The position numbers and the translations under genes were made by a program. Below, piece by piece: positions 24,591-33,801 of a DNA stretch of 64,000 nt; within the stretch, counting starts at the first letter, position 1, and the number at the start of each line of letters is the position of its first letter. The notes beneath the pieces are model-generated. The model worked only from the letters and a program-made list of their open reading frames with translations, was not told the origin of the DNA and searched no databases. The stretch covers positions 248,001 to 312,000 of the forward strand of contig NZ_BNAG01000001.1 of the NCBI RefSeq assembly GCF_014653175.1. Reading direction: 5' to 3'. The DNA comes from Roseivirga thermotolerans (GTDB lineage: Bacteria > Bacteroidota > Bacteroidia > Cytophagales > Cyclobacteriaceae).

Positions 24591-27500
24591 TTAAAATCCG
24601 AAATCTACACCAATCGATACAGTTTTGATGGCCGGGGTAAGACCACCCGCCACACCATTGATAGCCTGCTCAGGGTCAAGGAACAAGTCTTTTTCTCTGG
24701 TAATGGTTAGTAGGTTGGTACCTCTAACATAAGCTCTCAATGAACGGATCTTCATCATTGTGGCTACGCTGGAAAGATCGTAAGCAAGGGTTACGTTACG
24801 CAGTCTGATGTACGATGCATCGTGGAGATATCTTGTGCTGTTGGCTGCTTGCCCTCCTTTGGTATCTCCCCATACGTGCTGAGGCAGCTTAGCATCGGTT
24901 TTGCCCGGAACCCATCTGTTTTCGAATGCCCAAACGGTGGTACTTCTTGGGGTCAATCGGCCGTCTCCATGAATAAACCTTCCGTTAGCATCGTATATGT
25001 AGTTTCCGTAAGAGTAATTGAACTGAGTGTTCAAGGTAAACTTCTTGTAAGCAACCTCTATGTTAAAGCCTCCGAAGAAATCAGGAGTAGCACTTTTATC
25101 CTGGAAGTATCTCTGCGCCTGATTGATATCATTAGTTACTTCAGACTCTGTTTCATCGGTATAGAATAGTGGGTCACCATTGCTTTGGTCTACTCCTGCC
25201 CATCCGAACAAGTAGTACGCCTGATAATCTCTACCTTCTTCTCTTCGCTTAGTGCCATCGGTATACGGCTCATTAAGTTTAGTGAGTCGGTTTTTAAGCT
25301 TGGTAATGTTAAACCCGACATTAACCGAAAGATCAGAGCTGGTGTAGGCTGCATAGTTCAATGAGAACTCCCAACCTGAGTTTTTCATTTCCCCAAAGTT
25401 TTGAGTAAGGCTTGAGAAACCTGTAGTCATTGAAATTGGCACACTCAGAATCAAATCTTCAGATACTCTGGAGAAGTACTCTACGGTACCATCGAGTTTA
25501 TCCATTAGGTTAAAGTCAAGACCAATGTTAAAGTTGGTTTGGCTCTCCCATGTCAAAGCCGGATTGGCAATTTGAGTGGGCTCACCACCCGGTTGGCCAT
25601 CATAATCTCTGCCATATCCGTAGAGTCCTACAGAAGGGAAGTTACCAATTCCGGCATTACCTGTTACCCCATAAGAGGTTCTCAGCTTCATGTAGTTAAT
25701 AATTCCGGAGTTTTGCAAGAAGCTCTCTTCTGTAAGGGCCCAGGCCAAACCTATGGAATAGAAAGTACCCCAGCGGTTATCGGCTCCAAATCGTGACGAA
25801 CCGTCTCTTCGAATACTTGCTGTGGCAAAGTACTTCTCTCTAAAATCATAATTGAAACGAGAGAACATTGAAGCAAAGGTGTATTCTGTAATGGTAGAAG
25901 AGGCACTGTAGGCCGCAGCTGCACTGGCAAGGGTTCTTAACTTATCGTTCGGAAACTCCTGGCCATAGCCATAGGTGGTTTTACGAATAGACTTTTGAGC
26001 CTCGTAGCCTAAAAGTGCATCGAAATTGTGGTCTGAACCAAAGGTTTTAGTGTACTGCAAAGTTTGCGTACCCACCCAGTTTCTGTCTTGTAAGGTAGAC
26101 ACCTGGGCATATCCTCCGGAGTTTCTACCATCTCCATAGCGTCTGTTCTTATACTGCGACTCATTGATCTGGATTACATCGAAGTTCCATTGCGAACGGA
26201 ACAAAAAGTCGTTGGCAAACTTCACATTTACAGAGAAGTTATCCGTAACTCTCATTTGTTCTGTCAGTCGGGAATCATCACCACTTAAGGCACCCACAGG
26301 GTTGTTACCTCCCATTGGGAAATAGTTTTTATGGTCGGCATTGAACCTGCCTTGTGCATCTCTTATAGGAATGAGCGGAGAAAGCAGATAGGCATTGTAA
26401 AGCGGATTCGCCCAGGCAGAACCGTCAACAAAACCATTTTGGTCGAAGCTACCTACACTCAGGTTATTGGTAAAGCTAATGTTATCTGAGGCTTTAAAAT
26501 CGAGGTTTACACGACCTGAAATACGTTCAAAGTCACTACCAATAATATGGCTCTCCTGGTCGAAGTATCCTCCTGAGAAGAAGTATTTGAGCTTGTCCGT
26601 TCCTCCCCTGGCACTCATGTTATAACTCTGAGTAACTCCTGTGCGGGTAATGGCATCCAACCAGTTGGTATCGGTAGGCCTTCCCGTAACGGGATCAGTT
26701 AACTGCTGAAACCTGTTGGTAAGGTTTTGCTGTGCATCGGCCAGCGATACACCTCTGTTGGTATAGCCTTCAATAAACAACTGGGTATACTGCTCGGCAT
26801 TCAGCGGCTGCAACAATTTGCTCGAAGCCACGCTGTTAAAACCTACCAGAGTGTTCAGGTCTATTCGGGCCTCTCCTGTCTTACCCGATTTTGTGGTAAT
26901 GAGTATTACACCGTTGGCACCTCTTGAACCATAAATGGCTGTAGAGGCTGCATCTTTCAATACCGTTACCGACTCAATGTCGTTGGGGTTGAAAGAGGCC
27001 ATTACGTTACCACTTCTACCTCCGTTACTATTGAGTTGGGTAATGTCTCCGGACTGTACCGGAATACCATCTACTACATAAAGAGGTTCACTGGAGGCAC
27101 TAATGGAGCCAATACCACGAATACGTATTTGCTGGTTGGCCCCTGGAGAACCGTCAATACCCGTAGCCTGAAGACCGGCCACATTTCCCTGGAGCGATTG
27201 CTCAAAAGAGGTCATAGGAATTTGCTCCAGCTTTTTGGAGTCCAGCGTTCCTACCGATCCGGCTATTGCCTCCATCTTTTGAGTACCGTACCCTACAATA
27301 ATTACCTCACCGGCATCTGACTCAGCAAGTTCCATCTGCACATTAATGACCGTACGGTTTCCAACTCTCTCCTCTTTGGTAACAAAACCTACGAATCTGA
27401 AGATAATCACATCATTATTGGCAGCATCGATGGTATATCTACCATCCAGGTCTGTAGAAGTACCATTTAAGGTACCTTTAATCAGGACTGTTGCCTGCGG

Positions 27501-27608
27501 CAAAGGTTGTCCTGTGTCATCGAGCACACGCCCCGTAATGGTTCGTGTTTGGGCAAAAGCACCCCACGCCAGCAGCAAAGCCGCCAGCGACAGTAGCATT
27601 TTTCTCAT
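24591..27608 (-). CDS. SusC/RagA-family TonB-linked outer-membrane protein
   Basis: A 1005-residue TonB-dependent transporter. After a signal peptide (to about residue 19, GAFAQ) comes the carboxypeptidase-regulatory domain (GRVLDDTGQPLPQATVLIKG... GFVTKEE, 22-100). A plug domain follows (VIIVGYGTQK, then VLKDAASTAIYGSRGANGVI, about 110-230), and then a large beta-barrel ending in GVDFGF with a C-terminal aromatic residue. There is no extra N-terminal STN domain, so sigma/anti-sigma signalling through this receptor is unlikely. It is the first gene of a two-gene operon with susD and imports an unknown nutrient. Confidence 0.95.
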   Translation of the reverse strand: MRKMLLSLAALLLAWGAFAQTRTITGRVLDDTGQPLPQATVLIKGTLNGTSTDLDGRYTIDAANNDVIIFRFVGFVTKEERVGNRTVINVQMELAESDAGEVIIVGYGTQKMEAIAGSVGTLDSKKLEQIPMTSFEQSLQGNVAGLQATGIDGSPGANQQIRIRGIGSISASSEPLYVVDGIPVQSGDITQLNSNGGRSGNVMASFNPNDIESVTVLKDAASTAIYGSRGANGVILITTKSGKTGEARIDLNTLVGFNSVASSKLLQPLNAEQYTQLFIEGYTNRGVSLADAQQNLTNRFQQLTDPVTGRPTDTNWLDAITRTGVTQSYNMSARGGTDKLKYFFSGGYFDQESHIIGSDFERISGRVNLDFKASDNISFTNNLSVGSFDQNGFVDGSAWANPLYNAYLLSPLIPIRDAQGRFNADHKNYFPMGGNNPVGALSGDDSRLTEQMRVTDNFSVNVKFANDFLFRSQWNFDVIQINESQYKNRRYGDGRNSGGYAQVSTLQDRNWVGTQTLQYTKTFGSDHNFDALLGYEAQKSIRKTTYGYGQEFPNDKLRTLASAAAAYSASSTITEYTFASMFSRFNYDFREKYFATASIRRDGSSRFGADNRWGTFYSIGLAWALTEESFLQNSGIINYMKLRTSYGVTGNAGIGNFPSVGLYGYGRDYDGQPGGEPTQIANPALTWESQTNFNIGLDFNLMDKLDGTVEYFSRVSEDLILSVPISMTTGFSSLTQNFGEMKNSGWEFSLNYAAYTSSDLSVNVGFNITKLKNRLTKLNEPYTDGTKRREEGRDYQAYYLFGWAGVDQSNGDPLFYTDETESEVTNDINQAQRYFQDKSATPDFFGGFNIEVAYKKFTLNTQFNYSYGNYIYDANGRFIHGDGRLTPRSTTVWAFENRWVPGKTDAKLPQHVWGDTKGGQAANSTRYLHDASYIRLRNVTLAYDLSSVATMMKIRSLRAYVRGTNLLTITREKDLFLDPEQAINGVAGGLTPAIKTVSIGVDFGF

Positions 27609-27959
27609 TTGATATAGATTAAGTGGTTGACAAAAAAAATTATTCGGTTGTTTTAGCGGGTAGTCAATAGCCTTGGAAAAATACCTACCCCTCTCTCAAC
27701 CACAACAGACCACTGATTTGAAAGCTATATTGCAACTAATGCCAAACATTACGCAACTAGCCAGACCCTTTATTGATATTTTAGTTTCCAAAATAAAACT
27801 ACGTCAGAATTTTACTAACCTCAAATTTTGTAAAGATAAATTGACATAAAAATTCAGTTTCACCAATAATGACCCATAAAACGTCTATAATTCGCCCCTC
27901 AACAAGGCCTCAAATGGCTCTGGCAACGGAAGTCCGCTCAAATCAATTACATTTGCGCC
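27609..27959. other. 351-bp intergenic region between susC and rlmD (divergent)
   Basis: No gene is visible. It is AT-rich and holds the leader and promoter of susC (minus) and of rlmD (plus). No clean TTTG/TAnnTTTG pair is seen for susC, which may use an activator or a long leader. A TACATTTG at 27948-27955 lies only 4 nt before the rlmD ATG and could give a nearly leaderless transcript. Confidence 0.5.
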
Positions 27960-29366
27960 ATGGCAAAATACAGGGGTAAAAAGAAGATTATTGAGCAGGT
28001 AGAAGTTCAGGGAATTGCCGCGGAAGGCAAGTGTATTGCTAAAGTAGATGAGCAGGTAATTTTCATTGAAAAGGTGGCTCCTGGCGATGTAGTTGACGTT
28101 CTTATCACACGCAAAAAGCCCAACTTTATGGAGGGTACCCCCGTGCACTTTCACTCCTTTAGCCCCGATAGGGTAGACCCGTTTTGTGAACACTTTGGTA
28201 CATGCGGTGGTTGCAAATGGCAACATATTCCATACCCTATTCAGCTTAAGTATAAACACCAACAGGTAGTAGACAATTTGCAACGCATTGCCAAAGTTGA
28301 GCTGCCTGAGATTCACCCAATATTGGGTTCATCTAAAACCCGGCATTACCGCAATAAGCTGGAGTACACTTTCACAAACTGGAAGTGGCTTACTCAAGAT
28401 GAAATTGAAAGTGATAGAGCAATTGATCGTAGGGCTCTGGGCTTCCACATTCCGGGCCGATTCGATAAAATATTACAGATTAAAAACTGCTACCACCAGC
28501 CAGAGCCTTCTAACCAAATACGATTGGCTGCCGAAAAATTCTGCAAAGAAAATGATATTCAGTTTTACGACCTGGTCAAAAAAACCGGCAACGTAAGAAA
28601 CCTCATCATTCGCAATTCAGTGAAAAATGAGTGGATGGTGATCGTACAATTTGCCTGTGAAAATGAGAAGAACGCACAGCTTTTGGACTTCTTGAAAAAT
28701 GAGTTTCCGGAAATCACCTCACTGCAATATGTAATTAATAATAAACCGAACGAGACCTTCCATGATTTGCCGGTAGAGGTTCATCATGGCCACGACTATA
28801 TTATGGAAGAAATGGAAGGTATTCAGTTTAAGGTAGGCCCCAAATCTTTTTATCAGACCAATGCTCTGCAAGCCTATGAACTTTATAAAGTAGCCAGAGA
28901 TTTTGCGGGGCTTACAGGCCAGGAGGTAGTATACGACCTTTATACCGGCACCGGCACCATTGCTAATTTTGTGGCCAAAAAGGCCAAAAAGGTAATAGGC
29001 ATAGAGTATGTAGAAGCCGCCATTGAAGATGCCAAAATAAATTCTGAGATAAACGGCATAGATAATACTCTCTTCTATGCAGGAGACATGAAAGATATAC
29101 TCAACGATGCCTTTATCGCTGCTCATGAAAAACCCGATGTGATCATAACAGATCCTCCACGGGCAGGTATGCATCCGGATGTGGTAGACATGCTTCTGAA
29201 GATTGAAGCCAGAAAGATTGTTTATGTGAGTTGCAACCCGGCCACTCAAGCCCGTGATATTGGCCTCTTAGATGCTAAATACAAGCTAAGCCAGGTACAA
29301 CCTGTAGATATGTTTCCACAGACCCATCACGTAGAAAATGTGGTGTTGTTGGAATTACGAAATTGA
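27960..29366 (+). CDS. rlmD: 23S rRNA (uracil-5-)-methyltransferase, RlmD/RumA family
   Basis: A 468-residue enzyme with an N-terminal TRAM domain (about 10-60). A Cys motif CEHFGTCGGC (76-85) and a later Cys in IKNCYHQP provide the [4Fe-4S] ligands. The SAM methyltransferase domain has YDLYTGTGTIA, DPPRAGMHP, and the catalytic Cys in VYVSCNPAT. It makes 5-methyluridine in 23S rRNA (U1939-type) in the cytoplasm. RlmCD-like or TrmA-like specificity cannot be fully excluded. It stands alone between the susC leader and the aldo/keto reductase gene. Confidence 0.9.
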   Translation: MAKYRGKKKIIEQVEVQGIAAEGKCIAKVDEQVIFIEKVAPGDVVDVLITRKKPNFMEGTPVHFHSFSPDRVDPFCEHFGTCGGCKWQHIPYPIQLKYKHQQVVDNLQRIAKVELPEIHPILGSSKTRHYRNKLEYTFTNWKWLTQDEIESDRAIDRRALGFHIPGRFDKILQIKNCYHQPEPSNQIRLAAEKFCKENDIQFYDLVKKTGNVRNLIIRNSVKNEWMVIVQFACENEKNAQLLDFLKNEFPEITSLQYVINNKPNETFHDLPVEVHHGHDYIMEEMEGIQFKVGPKSFYQTNALQAYELYKVARDFAGLTGQEVVYDLYTGTGTIANFVAKKAKKVIGIEYVEAAIEDAKINSEINGIDNTLFYAGDMKDILNDAFIAAHEKPDVIITDPPRAGMHPDVVDMLLKIEARKIVYVSCNPATQARDIGLLDAKYKLSQVQPVDMFPQTHHVENVVLLELRN

Positions 29367-29420
29367 TTTTTTTTGAAACTGCTCCAGCCCTCAATTGGTT
29401 GGGTAAACAAAAGCTAGATT

Positions 29421-30374
29421 ATGAACCAACTTACTTTTAGAAACGGAGACAAAATAGACGCTATAGGTTTGGGCACCTGGAAGTCTGAACCGGGAGAAGT
29501 GTATAAAGCAGTAAGAGAGGCCATAAAAATTGGTTATCGACACATTGATTGCGCCTGGATTTATAAAAACGAAAAAGAAATTGGCCAGGCCTTTGCCGAT
29601 GCCTTTGCCGAAGGTGATGTAACCCGCGAAGAGTTATTTGTTACTTCCAAATTATGGAACACCTACCATCACCCTAACGATGTAGAGGAGAACATTAGAG
29701 AAACGCTTCAGGACCTACAGCTGGACTACCTGGACCTCTATCTTATGCACTGGCCTGTAGCCGTAAAAAAAGGGGTAGGCTTTCCTGAAAAAGCCGATGA
29801 TTTCATTAGTCTGGAAGAAATTCCTCTAATTGATACCTGGAAAGCCATGGAAAAGCTGGTAGACCTTGGGCTTACCCGCCACATTGGGGTTTCTAACTTC
29901 AACATCCCTAAACTTCAGGAGCTTATTAAAGAGGCGCGCATTGTGCCAGAAATGAACCAGGTAGAATCACACCCCTTGTTGGCCCAAACCGAACTACTGG
30001 AGTTCTGCAAGAAACATGACATTCTCTACACGGCCTATTCTCCTTTGGGCTCTCGCGATAGAAGCGCAGGCATGAAGAACAACGATGAGCCAGACATGTT
30101 CGAATTACCGCGTATTCAGGCTATCGCAAAAAACCATGGAGTACACCCTGCACAAATTCTAATTAAATGGGCAGAAGCGCGTGGCACATGTGTAATCCCT
30201 AAGTCGGTAAATCCCCAGCGACTCAAAGCCAACCTTGAATCGGCCAACATTCCTTTGAGCGATTACGAAATAATGGAAATCAACAAACTAGATATGGGCT
30301 ATCGCTATATCGATGGTAAGTTCTGGGAAAGAGAAGGAGGCCCATACACTGCCGAGAGCCTTTGGAATGACTAA
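29421..30374 (+). CDS. Aldo/keto reductase
   Basis: A 317-residue (beta/alpha)8 NADPH-dependent oxidoreductase. The catalytic tetrad is visible: Asp in HIDCAWIYKNEKEIG with its Tyr, Lys in FVTSKLWNT, and His in LMHWPV. The NADPH-binding segment is near VIPKSVNPQRLKANLES. The family reduces aldehydes and ketones, often for detoxification; the substrate is unknown. The closest general match is the AKR1/AKR5 group. It starts 54 bp after rlmD and ends at a hairpin (30390-30429), so it may share the rlmD transcript. Confidence 0.9.
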   Translation: MNQLTFRNGDKIDAIGLGTWKSEPGEVYKAVREAIKIGYRHIDCAWIYKNEKEIGQAFADAFAEGDVTREELFVTSKLWNTYHHPNDVEENIRETLQDLQLDYLDLYLMHWPVAVKKGVGFPEKADDFISLEEIPLIDTWKAMEKLVDLGLTRHIGVSNFNIPKLQELIKEARIVPEMNQVESHPLLAQTELLEFCKKHDILYTAYSPLGSRDRSAGMKNNDEPDMFELPRIQAIAKNHGVHPAQILIKWAEARGTCVIPKSVNPQRLKANLESANIPLSDYEIMEINKLDMGYRYIDGKFWEREGGPYTAESLWND

Positions 30375-30389
30375 CTGGTGCAGTATGGC

Positions 30390-30429
30390 ATAGGGTTTGG
30401 ATTTTCTAGGAAGAAAAATCAAACCCTAT
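30390..30429 (+). terminator. Hairpin between the aldo/keto reductase and lipoprotein genes
   Basis: ATAGGGTTTGGATTTT pairs almost perfectly with AAAAATCAAACCCTAT across an 8-nt loop. The downstream run is T-containing but not a clean U-tract, so it may be a terminator or a leader structure; the lipoprotein ATG is 6 nt after it. Confidence 0.5.
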
Positions 30430-30435
30430 TCTATT

Positions 30436-31260
30436 ATGAAACCTATTGGAAAAACGTATTTCAGCTTTTTAGTGGCCGCCACGCTCGTTTTTGTGGCCTG
30501 CGACAATGCTAATGAAGATGCCAGCCCAACAGCACCACAGCTGCCTCCGGCCGAATCTATGTCGGCTGAAATGGGGGCTTTTCCCTCAAATGGAGAAAAT
30601 TCTTCTAAAAATGATAATCAAGACAGAGAACACTTTACTTATGCCGCTGCCAATGTGGTATTCTGGCAAAGTATTTTAAAACTGCAGCTGGCCGTTCCCG
30701 TGGCCGCCTTCAAGGAGTCTTTCAACCATCCTTTTATATACCTTCAGGATGAACAACGCTGGAAGTCGTCATACTCCGTTACAGTAGGTGACAAAACTTA
30801 CGAAGCTACCTTGTATGGAGAGCGCGAAGAAGATGAAATTGAGTGGGAGATGTACCTTTCAGCAGAAGGGCAGTTTGAGAACTTTCTGTGGTTTACCGGA
30901 GAATCTGAATTAGACAACACTGGCGGAAGTTGGACCCTGTATAAAAGTCCTTCTGAGCCAAGAGCTGTTTTGACCATTGAATGGGAGAAAGAAGGAAACG
31001 AAGTAGAAGCGGCCTATACCCTGGTAGACGAGCAAGCCGATAAGGTAGACAGCTACATTGAATACGGAACCACTACTGAAAATGGCTTTACCCATTTCTA
31101 CGAAGTTTCTATTGAAAGCAAAACTGAAGAAGATTATGAGGTGTTTATTCTCTACAATGCTAACACTCGTGCCGGCAAAGTAAAATCAGAATCACGCTTT
31201 GGAGACGATGCCTTTAGATGTTGGGATAGTAATTTCATAGACACCACCTGTTCTAATTAA
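30436..31260 (+). CDS. Uncharacterised lipoprotein
   Basis: A 274-residue protein from the ATG at 30436; an earlier in-frame start at 30397 would place 13 non-signal residues and the hairpin inside the gene. The signal peptide ends at a lipobox (LVFVAC, Cys22). A low-complexity linker rich in Ala, Pro, Asn and Ser (about 25-60) leads into a beta-rich domain with repeated long strands (VTVGDKTYEATLYGE, EIEWEMYLSAEGQFENFLWF) resembling membrane-attached sandwich domains. No family is recognised. It ends CWDSNFIDTTCSN with two cysteines and is followed by a terminator. Confidence 0.75.
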   Translation: MKPIGKTYFSFLVAATLVFVACDNANEDASPTAPQLPPAESMSAEMGAFPSNGENSSKNDNQDREHFTYAAANVVFWQSILKLQLAVPVAAFKESFNHPFIYLQDEQRWKSSYSVTVGDKTYEATLYGEREEDEIEWEMYLSAEGQFENFLWFTGESELDNTGGSWTLYKSPSEPRAVLTIEWEKEGNEVEAAYTLVDEQADKVDSYIEYGTTTENGFTHFYEVSIESKTEEDYEVFILYNANTRAGKVKSESRFGDDAFRCWDSNFIDTTCSN

Positions 31261-31266
31261 AAAGTA

Positions 31267-31300
31267 AAAGCCCTGATCGGATTCATCCGATCAGGGCTTT
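31267..31300. terminator. Bidirectional terminator between the lipoprotein and csp genes
   Basis: AAAGCCCTGATCGGA (31267-31281), loop TTCA, TCCGATCAGGGCTTT (31286-31300): a perfect 15-bp stem between convergent genes. Confidence 0.9.
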
Positions 31301-31328
31301 GGTAATCAAAAATCTATAATTCTTTTAA

Positions 31329-31520
31329 CTATATTTTCTTGACATTCACGGCATTAACGCCTCTTCTGCCTTCCTCAGTATCAAAAGAAACTTTGTCGTT
31401 CTTTTCGATGGCATCCACTGTACCTGACACGTGAACGAAGACATCTTTTCCATTTTCGTCATCAACGATAAAGCCGAAGCCTTTCTCATCGTTGAAGAAT
31501 TTTACGGTACCTGTTTTCAT
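31329..31520 (-). CDS. Cold-shock protein, CspA family
   Basis: A 63-residue single cold-shock domain. The ATG at 31520 gives the standard start MKTGTVKFFN; an upstream in-frame extension to 31565 is not part of the family. RNP1 (KGFGFI, 13-18) and RNP2 (VFVHV, 27-31) bind single-stranded RNA or DNA. The protein acts as an RNA chaperone in the cytoplasm. It is slightly shorter than E. coli CspA (70 aa), as usual in Bacteroidota. A minus-strand TAGCTTTG -7 element lies at 31554-31561, giving a leader of about 27 nt. Confidence 0.93.
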   Translation of the reverse strand: MKTGTVKFFNDEKGFGFIVDDENGKDVFVHVSGTVDAIEKNDKVSFDTEEGRRGVNAVNVKKI

Positions 31521-31553
31521 TGTAATTTGTAATAATAGTATTAAATAATGCGT

Positions 31554-31561
31554 CAAAGCTA
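31554..31561 (-). promoter_or_regulatory. -7 element of the cold-shock gene
   Basis: Minus-strand TAGCTTTG matches TAnnTTTG 33 nt upstream of the ATG. A -33 TTG is not evident. Confidence 0.4.
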
Positions 31562-31593
31562 GCAATTAGTTTGACACTCTCTACTACTTACGT

Positions 31594-32085
31594 ATGAAAA
31601 GACTGTTAATTGTGCGGCATGCCAAGTCGAGCTGGGGCTTTCCGGAACTCTCTGATTTTGAGCGACCTCTTAATCACCGGGGAGAAAAAGACGTTCCGGA
31701 CATGGCTACCCGGATAAAAAAATTGGGACTAAAGCCGGAGCTAATGATTTCTTCTCCGGCCAACCGAGCCATAACCACGGCTCGTGGATTTGCCTCCGTT
31801 TTGGGCTATCCTGAAAGCCACATTGTAGAAGACAAGCAACACTATCATGCCTCGAGCCAGGAGTTAAGGCAGCTGATTAGGAACTTTAGCGATAACTATG
31901 GTGTGATTATGCTGTTTGGTCATAACCCCGGCCTCACCTATCTTATCAACGAATTGTCTGACTTTAGACTAGACAATCTACCCACGTGTGGCATCTGTGG
32001 TATTGACTTCTTTATAGACTCATGGAGTCAGGCAAAGAGAGGAACCGGGAAGAAGTTTTACTATGATTTCCCTAAAAACAAGTGA
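31594..32085 (+). CDS. SixA-like histidine phosphatase
   Basis: A 163-residue member of the histidine phosphatase (phosphoglycerate mutase-like) superfamily. The catalytic RHAKSSWG motif (about 8-15), a second conserved His in FGHNPGLT, and ISSPANRAITTA are all as in SixA, which removes phosphate from histidine phosphotransfer domains. The size matches SixA (about 160). The physiological target here is unknown. It stands between the divergent csp gene and a small membrane protein gene. Confidence 0.85.
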   Translation: MKRLLIVRHAKSSWGFPELSDFERPLNHRGEKDVPDMATRIKKLGLKPELMISSPANRAITTARGFASVLGYPESHIVEDKQHYHASSQELRQLIRNFSDNYGVIMLFGHNPGLTYLINELSDFRLDNLPTCGICGIDFFIDSWSQAKRGTGKKFYYDFPKNK

Positions 32086-32113
32086 GTTAAATATATTCGT
32101 CTAAGCACAAGCG

Positions 32114-32341
32114 ATGAAAACACCTCTTTTAAAACCTTATGCTGTTCTTCCATCTTTGATGGTCCTTTTTGTCTTTTTAGGACTGGTTATTTACAAACTA
32201 GCCTTTGAGTTTAATGAACTTGAAAAATGGAGAGTTCTATTTCTTGCTATGGGAGGTACTTTGATTTTTTGTTTGTTACTCACCTACCTAATTGCACACA
32301 TCTATTTTAATAAAAGAACCAAAAGATTAGAGAGTCAATAA
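32114..32341 (+). CDS. Small two-helix membrane protein
   Basis: A 75-residue protein with two clear hydrophobic helices (about 12-28 and 42-62) and a basic C-terminal end (FNKRTKRLESQ), giving an inside C-terminus. No family is recognised. It follows the sixA-like gene by 28 bp on the same strand and could be co-transcribed. Confidence 0.6.
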   Translation: MKTPLLKPYAVLPSLMVLFVFLGLVIYKLAFEFNELEKWRVLFLAMGGTLIFCLLLTYLIAHIYFNKRTKRLESQ

Positions 32342-32406
32342 AATAAAAAGAGAGAGAAGAACACCAGCTCAACTCCCTCTCAATACTTAATACCCAATAC
32401 TCCGTA

Positions 32407-33801
32407 CTAAAGAATAAACTCGCTCAAGTCTTTATTCTGTACCAGACCATTTAACCTTTCCTGTACCATTTCTTTGGTAATTAACACTTTAGCATTGGGC
32501 GGTATTTGCTCGGGAATGTCGAAGAGAATATCATTGAGCAACTTGCTCATTACCGTATGAAGTCTTCTGGCGCCAATATTCTCCACTTCGGCATTGATAT
32601 GAAAAGCTATTCGGGCTATTTCGTGCAGCGCCTCATCGGAGTATTCCAGGCTCACCCCTTCAGAAGCTATCAGGGCCTCATACTGTTTAGTAAGGGCATT
32701 CTTTGGTTCTTTCAGAATTTGGTAAAAATCGGCTTCCGTAAGGCTATTTAGTTCTACCCGAATGGGAAATCTTCCCTGAAGTTCCGGAATAAGGTCTGAG
32801 GGTTTAGCCACATGAAAAGCCCCCGCAGCTACAAAGAGAATATGGTCGGTGTTAATCACTCCATATTTGGTATTCACAGCACTACCTTCTACAATGGGCA
32901 GCAAATCGCGCTGCACACCTTCTCGGCTCACATCGGGGCCACCTCCATTTTTCTTTGAGCCCCCTGCAATTTTATCTATCTCATCAATAAAAATAATACC
33001 GGTGTTTTCTGCTTTTTTAATAGCCTCTTCTTTCACCTCATCCATATCAATGAGTTTGGCACTCTCTTCTTCCAGCAGCAGTTTCTTGGCTTCGGCAATA
33101 GTCACCTTGCGCTTTTTAGTTCTTTTAGGCAACATATTCTGTAGCATGTCTTGCAGGTTGATCATAGATGCTTCGTCCATACCACCGCCAATCATGCCTA
33201 TACCATTTCCCTGAGGAGCTTGTACCGAAACCTCAATCTTTCGGTCATCTATTTCACCTGACCGTATTTTTTCTCTGAATCGCTCCCGGGTTCTTTCATT
33301 CAACTCCGCATCGCTCATCTTGGAGCTATCTTGCGCTTCTCCCACCTCGGTTGTACTTACTGTTCCCCGATTTCTAACCGGAGGAATGAGGGCATCGAGA
33401 ATAATATCTTCCACTGCCTGTTCAGCCTTTACTTTTACTTCTTCTTTTTTGGCCTGCTTTACCAGGTTTACAGACTGCTCCACCAGATCACGAACCATGC
33501 TCTCTACATCGCGACCCACATAGCCCACTTCGGTAAATTTAGAAGCCTCTACTTTAGTGAATGGCGCATCGGCAATTTTGGCCAACCTTCTGGCAATTTC
33601 GGTTTTACCCACCCCGGTTGCCCCAATCATAAGTATGTTGTTAGGCACAATCTCTCGTTGCATGTCGCTTTTCACATGCATTCTGCGCCATCGGTTTCGC
33701 AAAGCGATGGCCACGTTTTTCTTAGCCTCTTTTTGTCCGATAATGTATTTATCCAGTTCGGCAACAATTTGCCTTGGGGTTAATAGATTTTGATCAATCA
33801 T
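32407..33801 (-). CDS. hslU: ATP-dependent protease ATPase subunit HslU
   Basis: A 464-residue AAA+ unfoldase that feeds substrates to the HslV protease. Walker A GATGVGKT (60-67), Walker B FIDEIDKI, an I-domain insertion (about 110-240), and C-terminal LNDILFDIPEQ with the terminal FIL tail used to dock on HslV are visible. hslV is not adjacent. The start codon lies inside the last codons of porQ (8-nt overlap), so hslU is probably translated by coupling from a T9SS gene. This is an unusual but plausible arrangement for Bacteroidota. Confidence 0.95.
   Translation of the reverse strand: MIDQNLLTPRQIVAELDKYIIGQKEAKKNVAIALRNRWRRMHVKSDMQREIVPNNILMIGATGVGKTEIARRLAKIADAPFTKVEASKFTEVGYVGRDVESMVRDLVEQSVNLVKQAKKEEVKVKAEQAVEDIILDALIPPVRNRGTVSTTEVGEAQDSSKMSDAELNERTRERFREKIRSGEIDDRKIEVSVQAPQGNGIGMIGGGMDEASMINLQDMLQNMLPKRTKKRKVTIAEAKKLLLEEESAKLIDMDEVKEEAIKKAENTGIIFIDEIDKIAGGSKKNGGGPDVSREGVQRDLLPIVEGSAVNTKYGVINTDHILFVAAGAFHVAKPSDLIPELQGRFPIRVELNSLTEADFYQILKEPKNALTKQYEALIASEGVSLEYSDEALHEIARIAFHINAEVENIGARRLHTVMSKLLNDILFDIPEQIPPNAKVLITKEMVQERLNGLVQNKDLSEFIL

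Noticed and set aside
32341-32406. Terminator downstream of the small membrane protein gene
   Set aside because: The AT-rich gap has AGAGAG words but no convincing stem.
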